DNA of 58,765 nt from Candidatus Saccharibacteria bacterium UBA3723 (GCA_002371895.1 DFHM01000006.1:7133-65897); one strand, 5' to 3'; shown: positions 42,794 to 50,823, counted from the first letter of the stretch. Notes: a model not told the origin generated them from the letters alone. Numbers and translations: made by a program.

Positions 42794-42814
42794 TAAATGT
42801 ATTATACTTTAATT
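42794..42814. promoter_or_regulatory. 21-bp bidirectional promoter (truB / 42815)
   Basis: GTATTATAC core: TATAAT on minus (42806-42801, 7 nt to truB ATG) overlapping TATACT on plus (42803-42808, 6 nt to ATG 42815). Both transcripts would start at or near their start codons. Confidence 0.7.
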
Positions 42815-43750
42815 ATGGAAAGAAAACCGGAATCAACCGAGCAAACAACCGAGCAAAACAAAAAGAAAAAATTCGGATGGGACGACTTGGCCGCTGGACC
42901 GCAAGCAGAACAATACGGCAACGAACAAGATATTCAACAGGACGCCGCTAGCGAGGGTTCGACGCCAATTAAGAAAATTACCCGTGCTGAATACATTGAA
43001 GGTTTGCGTGCGGATCCGCAACGCAGAGAAATTCTAAAGAGTCGCGCCGCAGACATTGCCGACACCGAAGACGCTTTTCGTGGGCGCCTCGCAAAGATCA
43101 AAGAGGATGGTGGCGAAATGTCACAGAAAGAATTCGAACGCTGGGAAGATGACTACGCCGACAACTGGCGCTACATGCAGCAAGATTTGGCGCGCATGGA
43201 TTATGATAATAACTCACAGGAAGCAATGGAGTACGAAGCTGATGTTGAGTCGGTCATGTTTAAGAGCCAAGCCCACCTCGATGAGGCAATTGAAGCTCGT
43301 TCCGGAGATTATTTCACTCAACGCGCACGCGCATTACGCGAAGCAATCGAAGCCTCCGACGAAAAGACAAAACAATCGGACCTAAGCCTCGTCGGTAGCT
43401 TTTGGTCTTCCGTCGCAGATCATCTTGAATGCAAATATACATCCACGGCCGAGCTGCGCGAAGAATACGGCGACGACGAATGGAGCTTTAAGCAGTTTGA
43501 ACAGCGCCGCACGTCCGCTCATAATGACGCAATTACACATCTAAACTATCTGAATGATTTGGCGCGTAAATACGGAACTAGACCATTTACGCCGCGCAAC
43601 TTCTGGACCAGTCAGAACCAACGCCAAACTCCCGCCATGTCTAGCCGTATGAGCTACGACAGGCACGTCTTTGAATCCTTCTATACGCATGCATTCGGCG
43701 ACCGCGTCGATCAAATTCGTCGCAAGCACGAGCGCAGAAACTACTGGTAA
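42815..43750 (+). CDS. Charged helical protein, unknown function
   Basis: 311 aa from ATG 42815 set by the TATACT box 6 nt upstream. Polar Gln/Lys/Glu-rich N-terminus (1-50), then long helical segments (ITRAEYIEGLRADPQRREI, ALREAIEASDEKTKQ) and an aromatic, basic C-terminal part (DRHVFESFYTHAFGDRVDQI). Soluble, no signal, no catalytic motif. Similar in style to the unknown at 40433 but no shared domain is evident. Ends 10 nt before a strong consensus promoter. Confidence 0.72.
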   Translation: MERKPESTEQTTEQNKKKKFGWDDLAAGPQAEQYGNEQDIQQDAASEGSTPIKKITRAEYIEGLRADPQRREILKSRAADIADTEDAFRGRLAKIKEDGGEMSQKEFERWEDDYADNWRYMQQDLARMDYDNNSQEAMEYEADVESVMFKSQAHLDEAIEARSGDYFTQRARALREAIEASDEKTKQSDLSLVGSFWSSVADHLECKYTSTAELREEYGDDEWSFKQFEQRRTSAHNDAITHLNYLNDLARKYGTRPFTPRNFWTSQNQRQTPAMSSRMSYDRHVFESFYTHAFGDRVDQIRRKHERRNYW

Positions 43751-43760
43751 GCTTAAACGA

Positions 43761-43841
43761 TTGACTTTTTAGGTAAAGTGTGCTATAATAATTGTATTAC
43801 TTCTGTCATTAAGTAATAAAAAATAAGAGGGGGTGATGGTT
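43761..43841 (+). promoter_or_regulatory. Consensus promoter and leader for 87-aa gene
   Basis: TTGACT 43761-43766, 17 bp, TGTGCTATAAT (-10 at 43784-43789). Leader contains hairpin TATTACTT-CTGTCATT-AAGTAATA and then AGAGGGGGTGATG as the ribosome-binding region before ATG 43842. Confidence 0.75.
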
Positions 43842-44105
43842 ATGGCAGACGTAAAGAACAATGCCAGTGCCATCGACTTGATGCAGAGAAAAGAGTTTCG
43901 CGATAATGTTTTCGCACAGATTGCGAAACGTGAGGACTTTAGCCGTTTGGTTTGTCTTGGCGTCGACGCCTTGACCGAGGACGAGAAGTCCAATCTCCGC
44001 GCAGCGATGGTTGTTGATGGCGTTTCTTTGGAACCTACTGGAACTGACGCGGGACTTGCCGCGGTTGCTCGCAACATTACGGCTCGTGCCGTCAGCTTAA
44101 CTTAG
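43842..44105 (+). CDS. 87-aa soluble protein, unknown
   Basis: ATG 43842 in GGTTATGGCA behind a strong purine-rich RBS. The frame has upstream Met codons at 43833 and 43836 that overlap the RBS and are not preferred. Helical, with DLMQRKEFRDNVFAQIAKRE then a DALTEDEKSNLRAAMVVDGV segment that has a PP-loop-free, cofactor-free look. No TM. Strong promoter plus strong terminator imply high expression as a monocistron. No family recognised. Confidence 0.75.
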   Translation: MADVKNNASAIDLMQRKEFRDNVFAQIAKREDFSRLVCLGVDALTEDEKSNLRAAMVVDGVSLEPTGTDAGLAAVARNITARAVSLT

Positions 44106-44127
44106 GCCAAAAAGATCCATAAACAAT

Positions 44128-44164
44128 GCGCGGTCGCTCCATTCCGGAACGGCCGCTTTTCTTT
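44128..44164 (+). terminator. Terminator after 87-aa gene
   Basis: GCGGTCG...CGGCCGC stem (one G-T pair) with an inner TTCCGGAA palindrome, followed by TTTTCTTT. Confidence 0.85.
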
Positions 44165-44182
44165 GGCAAATTGATTGTTAGA

Positions 44183-44770
44183 TTAGTTTTTGTATTTTTC
44201 GATAAACGATTCAATACCAGCTGAGCCATTAGTCTCATCTAGGCGGTCATAAATCTTGCCCTCACGTACATAAAGGAGGACTGGGGCCTGCTCGCCGTTA
44301 AGAGTAATCTCTTCGGCATAGTCATCGTATTGGCTAGGATCACTATTCGGATAATTATAATGATAAACATCTGCGAGGACGCCCTTATTCTCTGCCACTT
44401 CGGTGAGACGTTCCTCGAAGCTGAAACAGTTTGCGCAATCATCGGACGATGCGTAAATGAAACCAGTTTTACCACTTTCATAGAAATCAATTACGGAGCC
44501 AGCGCCAATACTGAGTATTTCGCCGTCTTCCGCATTTTGGAGCTCGGTTTCAAACTGGCCCATAAATTGATGGCCATATTTATGTTTGAGAGAGTAATCA
44601 AAGATAACCGTAAAGGAAATCGCAAAGGTCAATGCGACCAAAACGGCGGTTAGCACACAGGCCAAGAAGCAGATTGGGAGCGCATCGCTCTTGCAGCCGC
44701 AACTTGCACACTTGCAGTCTTTGCCACATTCACATTTTTCAACTTTTTTCGAAGATTTAGTATTTGCCAT
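44183..44770 (-). CDS. Membrane-anchored thioredoxin-like protein with Cys-rich N-terminus
   Basis: 195 aa. Residues 13-27 (CECGKDCKCASCGC) carry six Cys resembling a metal-binding knot on the cytoplasmic side. One TM at about 33-60 follows. The exported part has a thioredoxin-like core: TGFIYASSDDCANCFSFEERL with active-site CANC, and APVLLYVREGKIYDRL (family: Pro-strand then YxxGK). A redox role on extracytoplasmic proteins is likely; the Cys-rich head may bind zinc or copper (inference). TAAAAT box about 24 nt upstream of ATG and an AGGA RBS. Confidence 0.8.
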   Translation of the reverse strand: MANTKSSKKVEKCECGKDCKCASCGCKSDALPICFLACVLTAVLVALTFAISFTVIFDYSLKHKYGHQFMGQFETELQNAEDGEILSIGAGSVIDFYESGKTGFIYASSDDCANCFSFEERLTEVAENKGVLADVYHYNYPNSDPSQYDDYAEEITLNGEQAPVLLYVREGKIYDRLDETNGSAGIESFIEKYKN

Positions 44771-44803
44771 AAGAATTCCTATTACGTTTAAGCTTATTTT
44801 ACC

Positions 44804-44838
44804 ATAAAAAATATCTCCCCGCGGGGAGATATTTGTTT
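44804..44838. terminator. Bidirectional terminator
   Basis: Perfect palindrome AATATCTCCCCGCGGGGAGATATT (its arms AATATCTCCCC and GGGGAGATATT) with A-rich and T-rich flanks. It ends the RNase J transcript on minus, just before the thioredoxin-like gene promoter. Confidence 0.9.
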
Positions 44839-47028
44839 TTAGACCTTGTTGATAACCGGAATTACGATTGGCGTGTGGCCAGTGGCATCAAAGAGAATAT
44901 GTGTGACATCTTCCTTGATTTCTTCCTTCATCGCCTTGATGTCGTCATCCGTAGAAACGGTATGATCGGTCTTGGCGCGAAGATAATGGCGAATTTTGCC
45001 AATTAGCTCTTCGGAATTATCTAGGTAGATAAACGCGCGCGATACAATGTCCGGCGTCTTGATGAGGCGGCCGGTCTTTTTACTGAGAGTAAGAATTACG
45101 ACGAAAATACCCTCGCGTGAGATATGAATACGATCTTTTACTACGGCTTCGTTTACCTGCTGGTCGGCGTCGTCATAAAGCTTGTTGCCAACATGAATGC
45201 GACCGTTTTTGTGGATAGTCTGGTCTGGCATTAATTCGATGATATCGCCATCATCCGCGACGATAATGCGGTCTTTTGGAATACCGACAACATTCTCTGC
45301 CATCTCGGCGTTATGCTGAAGCATATAGAACTCGCCGTGATATGGCATGTAGTTTTTTGGACGCATATCGGTGACGAATTTGACGTGATCCTCGAAGTAG
45401 GCGTGGCCAGAAAGGTGAAGTGGGCCAATATTCGTAAGGTGAGTCTTGCCGTTTTGGATAACTTGAGCACCCTCGCGAAGAAGACCACCAACCGTACTGA
45501 CGACCTTTGGCTCGTTGCCTGGAATTGGATTGGAGCTGAAGACAATCGTATCGGTGGCCTTAATCTTGATATAGCGATGTGCACCAGAAATCATGCGGCT
45601 AAGCACGGCGTTCATTTCGCCCTGCGAACCAGTACAAACAATCGTTACGCGCTCGTCTGGAAGCTTGACGATATCTTCCATCTTCATGATGGTGTCTTTT
45701 GGCACCTTGATAGCCTTGGCACGGAGAGCAACCTCGACGTTGTTAATCATCGAGTAGCCAGCAAAGGCGACCTTGCGACCACGTGCGGCGGCTTCTTTGA
45801 GTACGAGCTCGATACGCTTTACCTGAGACGAGAAACAGGAGATAATTACGCGACCATTTGCATAATGATCCATGACACGACCCATGTTTTCGCCGACATC
45901 AAATTCGGAATGAGGATGCGTGCCTGGGGTGTCGATGTTCGTAGATTCATTGAGAAGAAGCGCATAGCCTTCCTTGTCGCGGATCTCGAGCATACGATTG
46001 TAATCTGCCGGCGTATCCATTGGATTATTCTCGAAGCGCCAGTCGCCAGAAAGCATAATATTGCCGTTTGGCGTACGAATAACGATAGAGGTATTGCCAG
46101 GGATAGAATGCAAAGTATGGATAAATTCTGCAGAAAGATGCTCGGAAAGCTTGATGTTTTCGTGCTTGAGCGGATCCACCTCGTGGTAGTTCATGTCTGG
46201 AATATCGGAAAGCTCTGACATCTGCTTTTTGATCATGCCGATTGTAAATGGCGTGGCATAAATCGGTACGAGTGGGCCAAAATATGGTAAAAGATGGCGG
46301 CATGCACCAATGTGGTCAAGGTGCGCGTGCGTAAAGAGAATCGCTTTGACCTTGTCGCGGTTATCGTCTAGCCACTTAGAATCTGGCACCATATAGTTAA
46401 CGCCAGGATAATCTTCGCTAGCAAATAGCGTACCCATATCGATAAGGATGATTTCGCCTTGATACTCGATGGCGGTCATATTCTTACCGATACCAAATTC
46501 ACCGAGACCACCGATTGGAATAATGCGGACAGCTTCTTTGTGCTGGCGAGCCTGCTTGATCTGCGCCATCGTAATCTGCTGACCATTGTAGCCGTTGTAA
46601 CGAGATTTATTTACTGGAATACCGATGATATGCTGCGTAGCTTGGGCATTTACGTCCTGGCTAAGCATGCGCTGATGATGCACCATCTCGCCCTTGCGAG
46701 TGGTAACTAACAAACTAACGTCGCGTTTTTTGTCGGTGTTACTTGCGGCCTGCTTGGTCGCCTTAGAATTACGCGAAGTGTTAGATTTCTTTGCGGCGGC
46801 TTTTTTGCCAGTTGGCGTAGCGGCCTTTTTTACGGTTTTTGCGGCAGCGGTTTTGGTGGTTGTCTTTTTGCGGACGAGCTTTTCATCCTTTCCGCCTGGC
46901 GCAAAATTGGCGTTGAAGTTGCGTTTTTGGTTTTCTTCGAATGCCTTTTTTATGTCCGGCAAACGCTCGGCGCGCATTTTCAAAAGTTTTGCGCGGCGTT
47001 CTGCTTCTGCCTTGTTTTTATCGTTCAT
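44839..47028 (-). CDS. rnj: Ribonuclease J
   Basis: 729 aa (family about 555). Metallo-beta-lactamase/beta-CASP 5'-3' exo- and endonuclease. Motif 1 THAHLDHIGA (233-242), motif 2 LSGDWRFENNP, beta-CASP with FSSQVKRIELVL and CTGSQGE, then NPIPGNE, GHAYFEDH and YHGEFYMLQHN; C-terminal RNase J domain RIHISREGIFVVILTL. The first 165 residues are an extra basic Lys/Ala/Thr-rich tail (KKTTTKTAAAKTVKKAATP and similar), histone-H1-like and probably RNA-binding or disordered. Transcribed from a perfect consensus promoter with a 115-nt leader. Main mRNA-decay enzyme in bacteria without RNase E. Confidence 0.95.
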   Translation of the reverse strand: MNDKNKAEAERRAKLLKMRAERLPDIKKAFEENQKRNFNANFAPGGKDEKLVRKKTTTKTAAAKTVKKAATPTGKKAAAKKSNTSRNSKATKQAASNTDKKRDVSLLVTTRKGEMVHHQRMLSQDVNAQATQHIIGIPVNKSRYNGYNGQQITMAQIKQARQHKEAVRIIPIGGLGEFGIGKNMTAIEYQGEIILIDMGTLFASEDYPGVNYMVPDSKWLDDNRDKVKAILFTHAHLDHIGACRHLLPYFGPLVPIYATPFTIGMIKKQMSELSDIPDMNYHEVDPLKHENIKLSEHLSAEFIHTLHSIPGNTSIVIRTPNGNIMLSGDWRFENNPMDTPADYNRMLEIRDKEGYALLLNESTNIDTPGTHPHSEFDVGENMGRVMDHYANGRVIISCFSSQVKRIELVLKEAAARGRKVAFAGYSMINNVEVALRAKAIKVPKDTIMKMEDIVKLPDERVTIVCTGSQGEMNAVLSRMISGAHRYIKIKATDTIVFSSNPIPGNEPKVVSTVGGLLREGAQVIQNGKTHLTNIGPLHLSGHAYFEDHVKFVTDMRPKNYMPYHGEFYMLQHNAEMAENVVGIPKDRIIVADDGDIIELMPDQTIHKNGRIHVGNKLYDDADQQVNEAVVKDRIHISREGIFVVILTLSKKTGRLIKTPDIVSRAFIYLDNSEELIGKIRHYLRAKTDHTVSTDDDIKAMKEEIKEDVTHILFDATGHTPIVIPVINKV

Positions 47029-47171
47029 TTATTCCTTTTTTAATAGCTTTAATATTTAATTCCCACACTTAAGGCGCAGTATTTTCCTACAGAAATAGGT
47101 GAATAAGATTTGTTGCGCTAAAAGTAATAACTTAGTGGTTTTATTATATCAAATACAGATAAAGATGTCAA
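47029..47171 (-). promoter_or_regulatory. rnj promoter and long leader
   Basis: Minus strand TTGACA 47171-47166, 17-bp spacer, TATAAT 47148-47143: a perfect sigma70-type promoter. The leader is about 115 nt, AT-rich, with an AAGGA RBS next to ATG 47028. The promoter's -35 begins within the T-run of the preceding terminator. Confidence 0.8.
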
Positions 47172-47198
47172 AGAAAACCCCGCCGGTGAAGGCGGGGT
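47172..47198 (-). terminator. Terminator of 167-aa gene
   Basis: Minus strand ACCCCGCC-TTCACC-GGCGGGGT followed by TTTCTTTGACA, overlapping the rnj -35 box. Confidence 0.9.
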
Positions 47199-47252
47199 AA
47201 GCTGATTCCTGCTACCAAACAGCCTTAGCTGCCTCGTAGCAAAACTACCAAC

Positions 47253-47756
47253 TTAGTGCTTCTTGGAGCCACTCTTCTTCGGAGTCTGATACCAGACAAT
47301 CAAGTCGCGGAGAGTCATGATAGGCTGCTCCTTTACCTTCTTGCCTTCTGCGGTCTTCTCGCGAGCCTTGACGGCTGCTTCATACAGACGCTTCACCTTG
47401 TTGCGGATTGCGGTACGGAACTTGCTTTCCGGCATCGTAGAACGAGCCATAGAGCGGAAGTCTTTGACGTCCTTTTCGGTACAGTCAATACCAAGCTCCT
47501 TGATGCTCTCCATCACGGCACCCCACTGACGCTCGATACGGGCGCTGAGCTCGTTGTATTTCTCAACAACGATGCGGGAATTACTGCCGTAATACTTGCT
47601 GAAGACGAACTGGACTTCGGGAGGCATATAACAGTCAAGCTTGTCGTAGACGCCCCTGATCTGGTTATAGTCGCCTACCGTTTTGAGCCAGGCATCCAAC
47701 CTCCAATAGTAGAGTTCTTTTCCATTTTTGGCACTCGTGAAAGAACTAAATGACAC
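47253..47756 (-). CDS. 167-aa protein of unknown function
   Basis: Chosen start is GTG 47756, about 8 nt after the AAAGGTGG Shine-Dalgarno; GTG codons at 47765 and 47768 overlap the RBS. Soluble, basic, largely helical. It starts SFSSFTSAKNGKELYYWRLD and has a Lys/Arg-rich middle (FRSMARSTMPESKFRTAIRN then KVKRLYEAAVKAREKT). It ends MTLRDLIVWYQTPKKSGSKK. GC-rich codon choice. No recognised family; possible nucleic-acid binding on charge alone. Monocistronic between its own promoter and terminator. Confidence 0.7.
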   Translation of the reverse strand: MSFSSFTSAKNGKELYYWRLDAWLKTVGDYNQIRGVYDKLDCYMPPEVQFVFSKYYGSNSRIVVEKYNELSARIERQWGAVMESIKELGIDCTEKDVKDFRSMARSTMPESKFRTAIRNKVKRLYEAAVKAREKTAEGKKVKEQPIMTLRDLIVWYQTPKKSGSKKH

Positions 47757-47768
47757 ATGAATCACCAC

Positions 47769-47827
47769 CTTTCTTCAATATGTGTCAATTCAGACATAAT
47801 TATAGCACAAACGCTTTAAAATGTCAA
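47769..47827 (-). promoter_or_regulatory. Consensus promoter of 167-aa gene
   Basis: Minus strand TTGACA 47827-47822, 17 bp ending TTTGTGC, TATAAT 47804-47799. Short leader and the RBS AAAGGTGGTG. Starts 5 nt after the terminator tail of the upstream repeat-protein gene. Confidence 0.8.
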
Positions 47828-47833
47828 GGTACA

Positions 47834-47861
47834 GCAAAAAGCCACCTCTGTTTGGGTGGCT
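47834..47861 (-). terminator. Terminator of Pro-Thr-Glu repeat gene
   Basis: Minus strand GCCACC-CAAACAGA-GGTGGC followed by TTTTTGC, about 107 nt after the stop at 47969. Confidence 0.85.
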
Positions 47862-47968
47862 TCCGCGTAGTCAGATTATTACTAAGTGCAATCTTGGGAA
47901 TGAGGGGGAGTTTTGAGGCTCCCCCTCGAAAGGTACTGCGGGCTGTGGGTCAGCCCAAAGAAGAGTTG

Positions 47969-49282
47969 CTATTCGATGTCAGCGGGATCAAGATCCCCTT
48001 CATTGACACCGTCATCCTGGACGGCAGGTTCCACGGTTTCGGGACCGTGCTGCTCTTCCTGGATTTGGTTCAGATCCCCGTGATCTTCGCCGTCACCGGC
48101 CACCACTTCGTAAGTCTCGCCCCCGTGCTGCTCTGTCGTACCATCGTCATGGTCGATTGTCGCGGAACCAGTGTCGGTTCCGGTAGAGGCATCGGGCTGA
48201 CCGTCAGACGTTGTCGGTCTTTCGGTAGGAGTCTGAGAAGGTGCAGGTTCAGGATCTGGCTGAGGCGGTGCAGGCGGAGTATAGGTCTCCGGAGACTGCG
48301 GCTCATCGGTAATGGTTTCGTCACTGTCGTGGTTCGGTCCACCACCGAAGTCCTCATAGCCAGGATCTTCGGGATCAGCCTGCTGCTGCGGACCCGCGTC
48401 GGGATCCTTAGGCTCAGGCGTAGGAGTCGGCTCTGGCGTAGGCTCAGGAGTCGGTTCCGGAGTAGGCTCTGGCGTAGGCTCAGGAGTCGGCTCGGGCGTC
48501 GGCTCAGGCGTAGGCTCAGGAGTCGGTGTCGGCTCCGGCGTAGGTGTAGGAGTCGGTGTAGGCTCATCGGGAGGTACCGGCGGAGTCCAGTAAGGAATGT
48601 CTACCGGCTGGTAGCCACACTCCAATCTGAATTTCACGATTCCCGGCTTCCCCATGTCAAACACGACAACATGGCCGCCTTCGTTCTGTGTGTCACGAAC
48701 GATTACGCTGGGCTTATTACCCTCAAGATGGTTATGCCACTGATACATCTGAGACGTATAGTGGTCAAGACCCTGAATGCTGATTTCCGAACTGGTCAGA
48801 TAGTCAGTAATCAAGGCAACTGCGCGATCCCAATAATCCTGATCCTTCAAGAAATGGAGATGCGCTTCGTCGGCCCTCTGTCCGACAACGATGTCCTGCT
48901 CGTCGCGGAGAATCGTCTCCGGCAAAACAAGGCTCTCGTCCATGTGGACTGCTACTGCGGCACAAAGTGCAGGGTCGACCTTGATCGATTCGAAGAAGTC
49001 ACCTGTTCCCTGGTTTGTCGCCACCCATTCCTGGACGGAGGTTGCTTTACCATCTGCGACGGCTTGGTCGGCCTGAGCCTTGCGGTCCGGGCCGAAGTTG
49101 AAGTTGTTGTTGCCAATCTGGTCCGCATTGACGTCGTCATTGAAGTAATGGATCACCCTACCAGAAGCAGCGTAGGCTGCCTGGATGATGCTACCCTTGA
49201 TCGACGGAACGCAGAAACAAATGGCAAGAAGTAGAAACACGGCGCTAATGATTGCGCCCTTTCTCGCTGTCTTAATCTTCAT
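47969..49282 (-). CDS. Secreted surface protein with PTPEP repeats
   Basis: 437 aa from ATG 49282 behind GGAAGGTGG. Signal peptide or anchor (about 7-38, with CFCVPSIKGS then AAYAAS as likely cleavage). An acidic globular domain follows (about 40-230) with HYFNDDVNADQIGNNNF and a WHNHLEGNKPS segment. Then PTPTP/EPTPEPTPEP repeats (about 236-290) and a disordered Asp/Pro/Thr-rich tail. No sortase motif or C-terminal TM is visible, so retention on the surface is uncertain. The long antisense Arg-rich frame over the repeats is an artefact of their composition. Confidence 0.82.
   Translation of the reverse strand: MKIKTARKGAIISAVFLLLAICFCVPSIKGSIIQAAYAASGRVIHYFNDDVNADQIGNNNFNFGPDRKAQADQAVADGKATSVQEWVATNQGTGDFFESIKVDPALCAAVAVHMDESLVLPETILRDEQDIVVGQRADEAHLHFLKDQDYWDRAVALITDYLTSSEISIQGLDHYTSQMYQWHNHLEGNKPSVIVRDTQNEGGHVVVFDMGKPGIVKFRLECGYQPVDIPYWTPPVPPDEPTPTPTPTPEPTPTPEPTPEPTPEPTPEPTPEPTPEPTPEPTPEPTPTPEPKDPDAGPQQQADPEDPGYEDFGGGPNHDSDETITDEPQSPETYTPPAPPQPDPEPAPSQTPTERPTTSDGQPDASTGTDTGSATIDHDDGTTEQHGGETYEVVAGDGEDHGDLNQIQEEQHGPETVEPAVQDDGVNEGDLDPADIE
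48405..48575. repeat. Tandem GC-rich repeats coding Pro-Thr-Glu
   Basis: Imperfect 12-bp units GGCTCAGGCGTA / GGAGTCGGCTCC encode the EPTP repeats of the surface protein on the minus strand. Such arrays expand and contract easily, so copy number may vary between strains. Confidence 0.8.
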
Positions 49283-49529
49283 GCTACCACCTTCCTTTCG
49301 GAGAATTTTTGCCCTTGTGGGCTGGTACATAAGACACTAGATATGCGCTTACTATTGCTAGCAAGCAAGCACCCTTTCCCAGAGGGTGGAACTATAGGAT
49401 ATAGCTTCTCTTCTTACTGCGTAGATTGTACGCAGTAATAATCTGGCTGTTAATGCTGCGTATTGCGTAAGACTCTATAGAGAATTACGAGTACTTGTAT
49501 ATTATATCAAACTTAAGCTTATTTGTCAA
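49283..49529 (-). promoter_or_regulatory. Promoter and 215-nt structured leader
   Basis: Minus strand TTGACA 49529-49524, 17 bp, TATAAT 49506-49501. The leader contains a perfect 10-bp hairpin TTACTGCGTA-CAATC-TACGCAGTAA (49438-49414) and CACCCT-CTGGGAA-AGGGTG (49388-49370). Near the RBS it has GCCC-ACAA-GGGC (49322-49311). No ORF and no known riboswitch class recognised. Confidence 0.6.
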
Positions 49530-49561
49530 GTCCCGCACCCCTTATGCTTAGCATTTGGGCT

Positions 49562-49635
49562 TTGACAAAGTCCTCTGGACTTGCTAAAATAGAAACATAC
49601 AGATAAGGACCGGCTCGAAAAGAGGCGGTTTTATT
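49562..49635 (+). promoter_or_regulatory. nusA promoter and terminator-like leader hairpin
   Basis: TTGACA 49562-49567, 17 bp, TAAAAT 49585-49590. In the leader, ACCGGCTC-GAAAA-GAGGCGGT (49609-49629, one G-G mismatch) is followed by TTTTATT, resembling a weak intrinsic terminator before the coding region. A GAAAGGA RBS precedes ATG 49663. Confidence 0.5.
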
Positions 49636-49662
49636 AGTGTAAAAGATTAACGAAAGGATTAT

Positions 49663-50784
49663 ATGGATCTAGATTTGAAGCAGATGATCGCAATGGTCGA
49701 CATTATTGCTGAAGAAAAGAACCTACCAAGAGAGACTGTGATTGACGTGATCCAGCAAGCAATTGCTGCCGCATGGCGCAAAGATAACGGCGATAAAGAT
49801 ATGGACGTTCGCTGTGAGCTCGATTTGAACACCGGCGAAGCTGATATTTACATTAAGCGCGAAGTTATCGAAGATGACGTCGCCTACAACCCAGCTACCG
49901 AAATTCCAAAAGCTGAAGCAAATGGCAAGGAAATCGGCGAATTCGTCGAAGAAAAGCACAAAGTTGGTAGCTTTGGTCGCGTAGCATCCCAGACCGCAAA
50001 GCAGGTCGTGATTCAGCGCCTCCGCGAAGCAGAACGCGACGCTGTACTTGCAATGTTTGAAGATAAAATCGGCACCGTCGTAAACGGCACGATTGTACGC
50101 GTAGAGCCAAAGATTGTTCGCATCGACCTCGGCAAAGCTACTGGTATTATGCCAAAGTCCGAGCAGATTGCTGGCGAATTCTATGCTGTTGGCTCCCGTA
50201 TAAAGGTCTACATTAAGGAGATTGAGCGCAACGAACGTGGCGCACAGCTTATTCTTAGCCGTGGTTGCCCACAATTTATCGAATATCTCTTCCGCCAGGA
50301 AGTTCCAGAAATTGAGAACGGTTCCGTTGAAATTAAGGCTATCGCACGTGAAGCTGGCCGCCGCACCAAGATTGCAGTTGCCGCCACGATGCCTGGTATC
50401 GACCCAGTTGGTACCTTTGTTGGTGGCCGCGGTGTTCGCGTTCAGGCCGTCATGAACGAAATCGGTGATCGCGAGAAGATCGATATCGTCAACTGGAGCG
50501 ACAACATCTCTGAATACATCCGCGAAGCCCTCAGCCCAGCCGAGATTCAGACCGTCGAAATCAAAGACAAGCATGCAACAGTTTACGTCGCAAAAGATCA
50601 GCAGTCGATCGCAATCGGTCGCGTTGGTCAGAACGTACGCCTCGCTTCCGATTTGACTGGTTACGAAATCGACGTAGAGGTCGCAAAGGCACCAGAAAAG
50701 AAGAAGAAAAAGAACGTCGAGGATTCCCTCCTCTCCGCTATCGAGGATAGCGAAGAAGACGAAGCTGAAAACGTCGAAGAATAA
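49663..50784 (+). CDS. nusA: Transcription termination/antitermination factor NusA
   Basis: 373 aa. N-terminal RNAP-binding domain (1-125, MDLDLKQMIAMVDIIAEEKN then ETVIDVIQQAIAAAWRK), S1 domain (about 135-200: GTVVNGTIVRVEPKIVRIDLG), KH1/KH2 (about 205-345: AREAGRRTKIAVAATMPGID then FVGGRGVRVQAVMNEIGDREK and IGRVGQNVRLASDLTGYEID). The tail is acidic with Lys run KKKKK; the two acidic repeat domains of E. coli NusA are absent. Binds RNA polymerase and nascent RNA, modulating pausing and termination. Confidence 0.94.
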   Translation: MDLDLKQMIAMVDIIAEEKNLPRETVIDVIQQAIAAAWRKDNGDKDMDVRCELDLNTGEADIYIKREVIEDDVAYNPATEIPKAEANGKEIGEFVEEKHKVGSFGRVASQTAKQVVIQRLREAERDAVLAMFEDKIGTVVNGTIVRVEPKIVRIDLGKATGIMPKSEQIAGEFYAVGSRIKVYIKEIERNERGAQLILSRGCPQFIEYLFRQEVPEIENGSVEIKAIAREAGRRTKIAVAATMPGIDPVGTFVGGRGVRVQAVMNEIGDREKIDIVNWSDNISEYIREALSPAEIQTVEIKDKHATVYVAKDQQSIAIGRVGQNVRLASDLTGYEIDVEVAKAPEKKKKKNVEDSLLSAIEDSEEDEAENVEE

Positions 50785-50788
50785 GACA

Positions 50789-50823
50789 TCAAAAAGGCCC
50801 CTTCTGCAGGGGTCTTTTTTTTA
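50789..50823. terminator. Terminator between nusA and a convergent gene
   Basis: AAAAAGGCCCCT-TCTGC-AGGGGTCTTTTTTTT; usable on both strands (the minus gene ends at 50821). Confidence 0.9.

Noticed and set aside
47750..49234. 494-codon plus-strand open frame
   Set aside because: Antisense shadow of the Pro-Thr-Glu repeats; Arg/Leu-rich RRLRSR repeats follow from the repeat composition.
47969..49282. Sortase-anchored protein
   Set aside because: No LPxTG-like motif or C-terminal TM with basic tail is visible.
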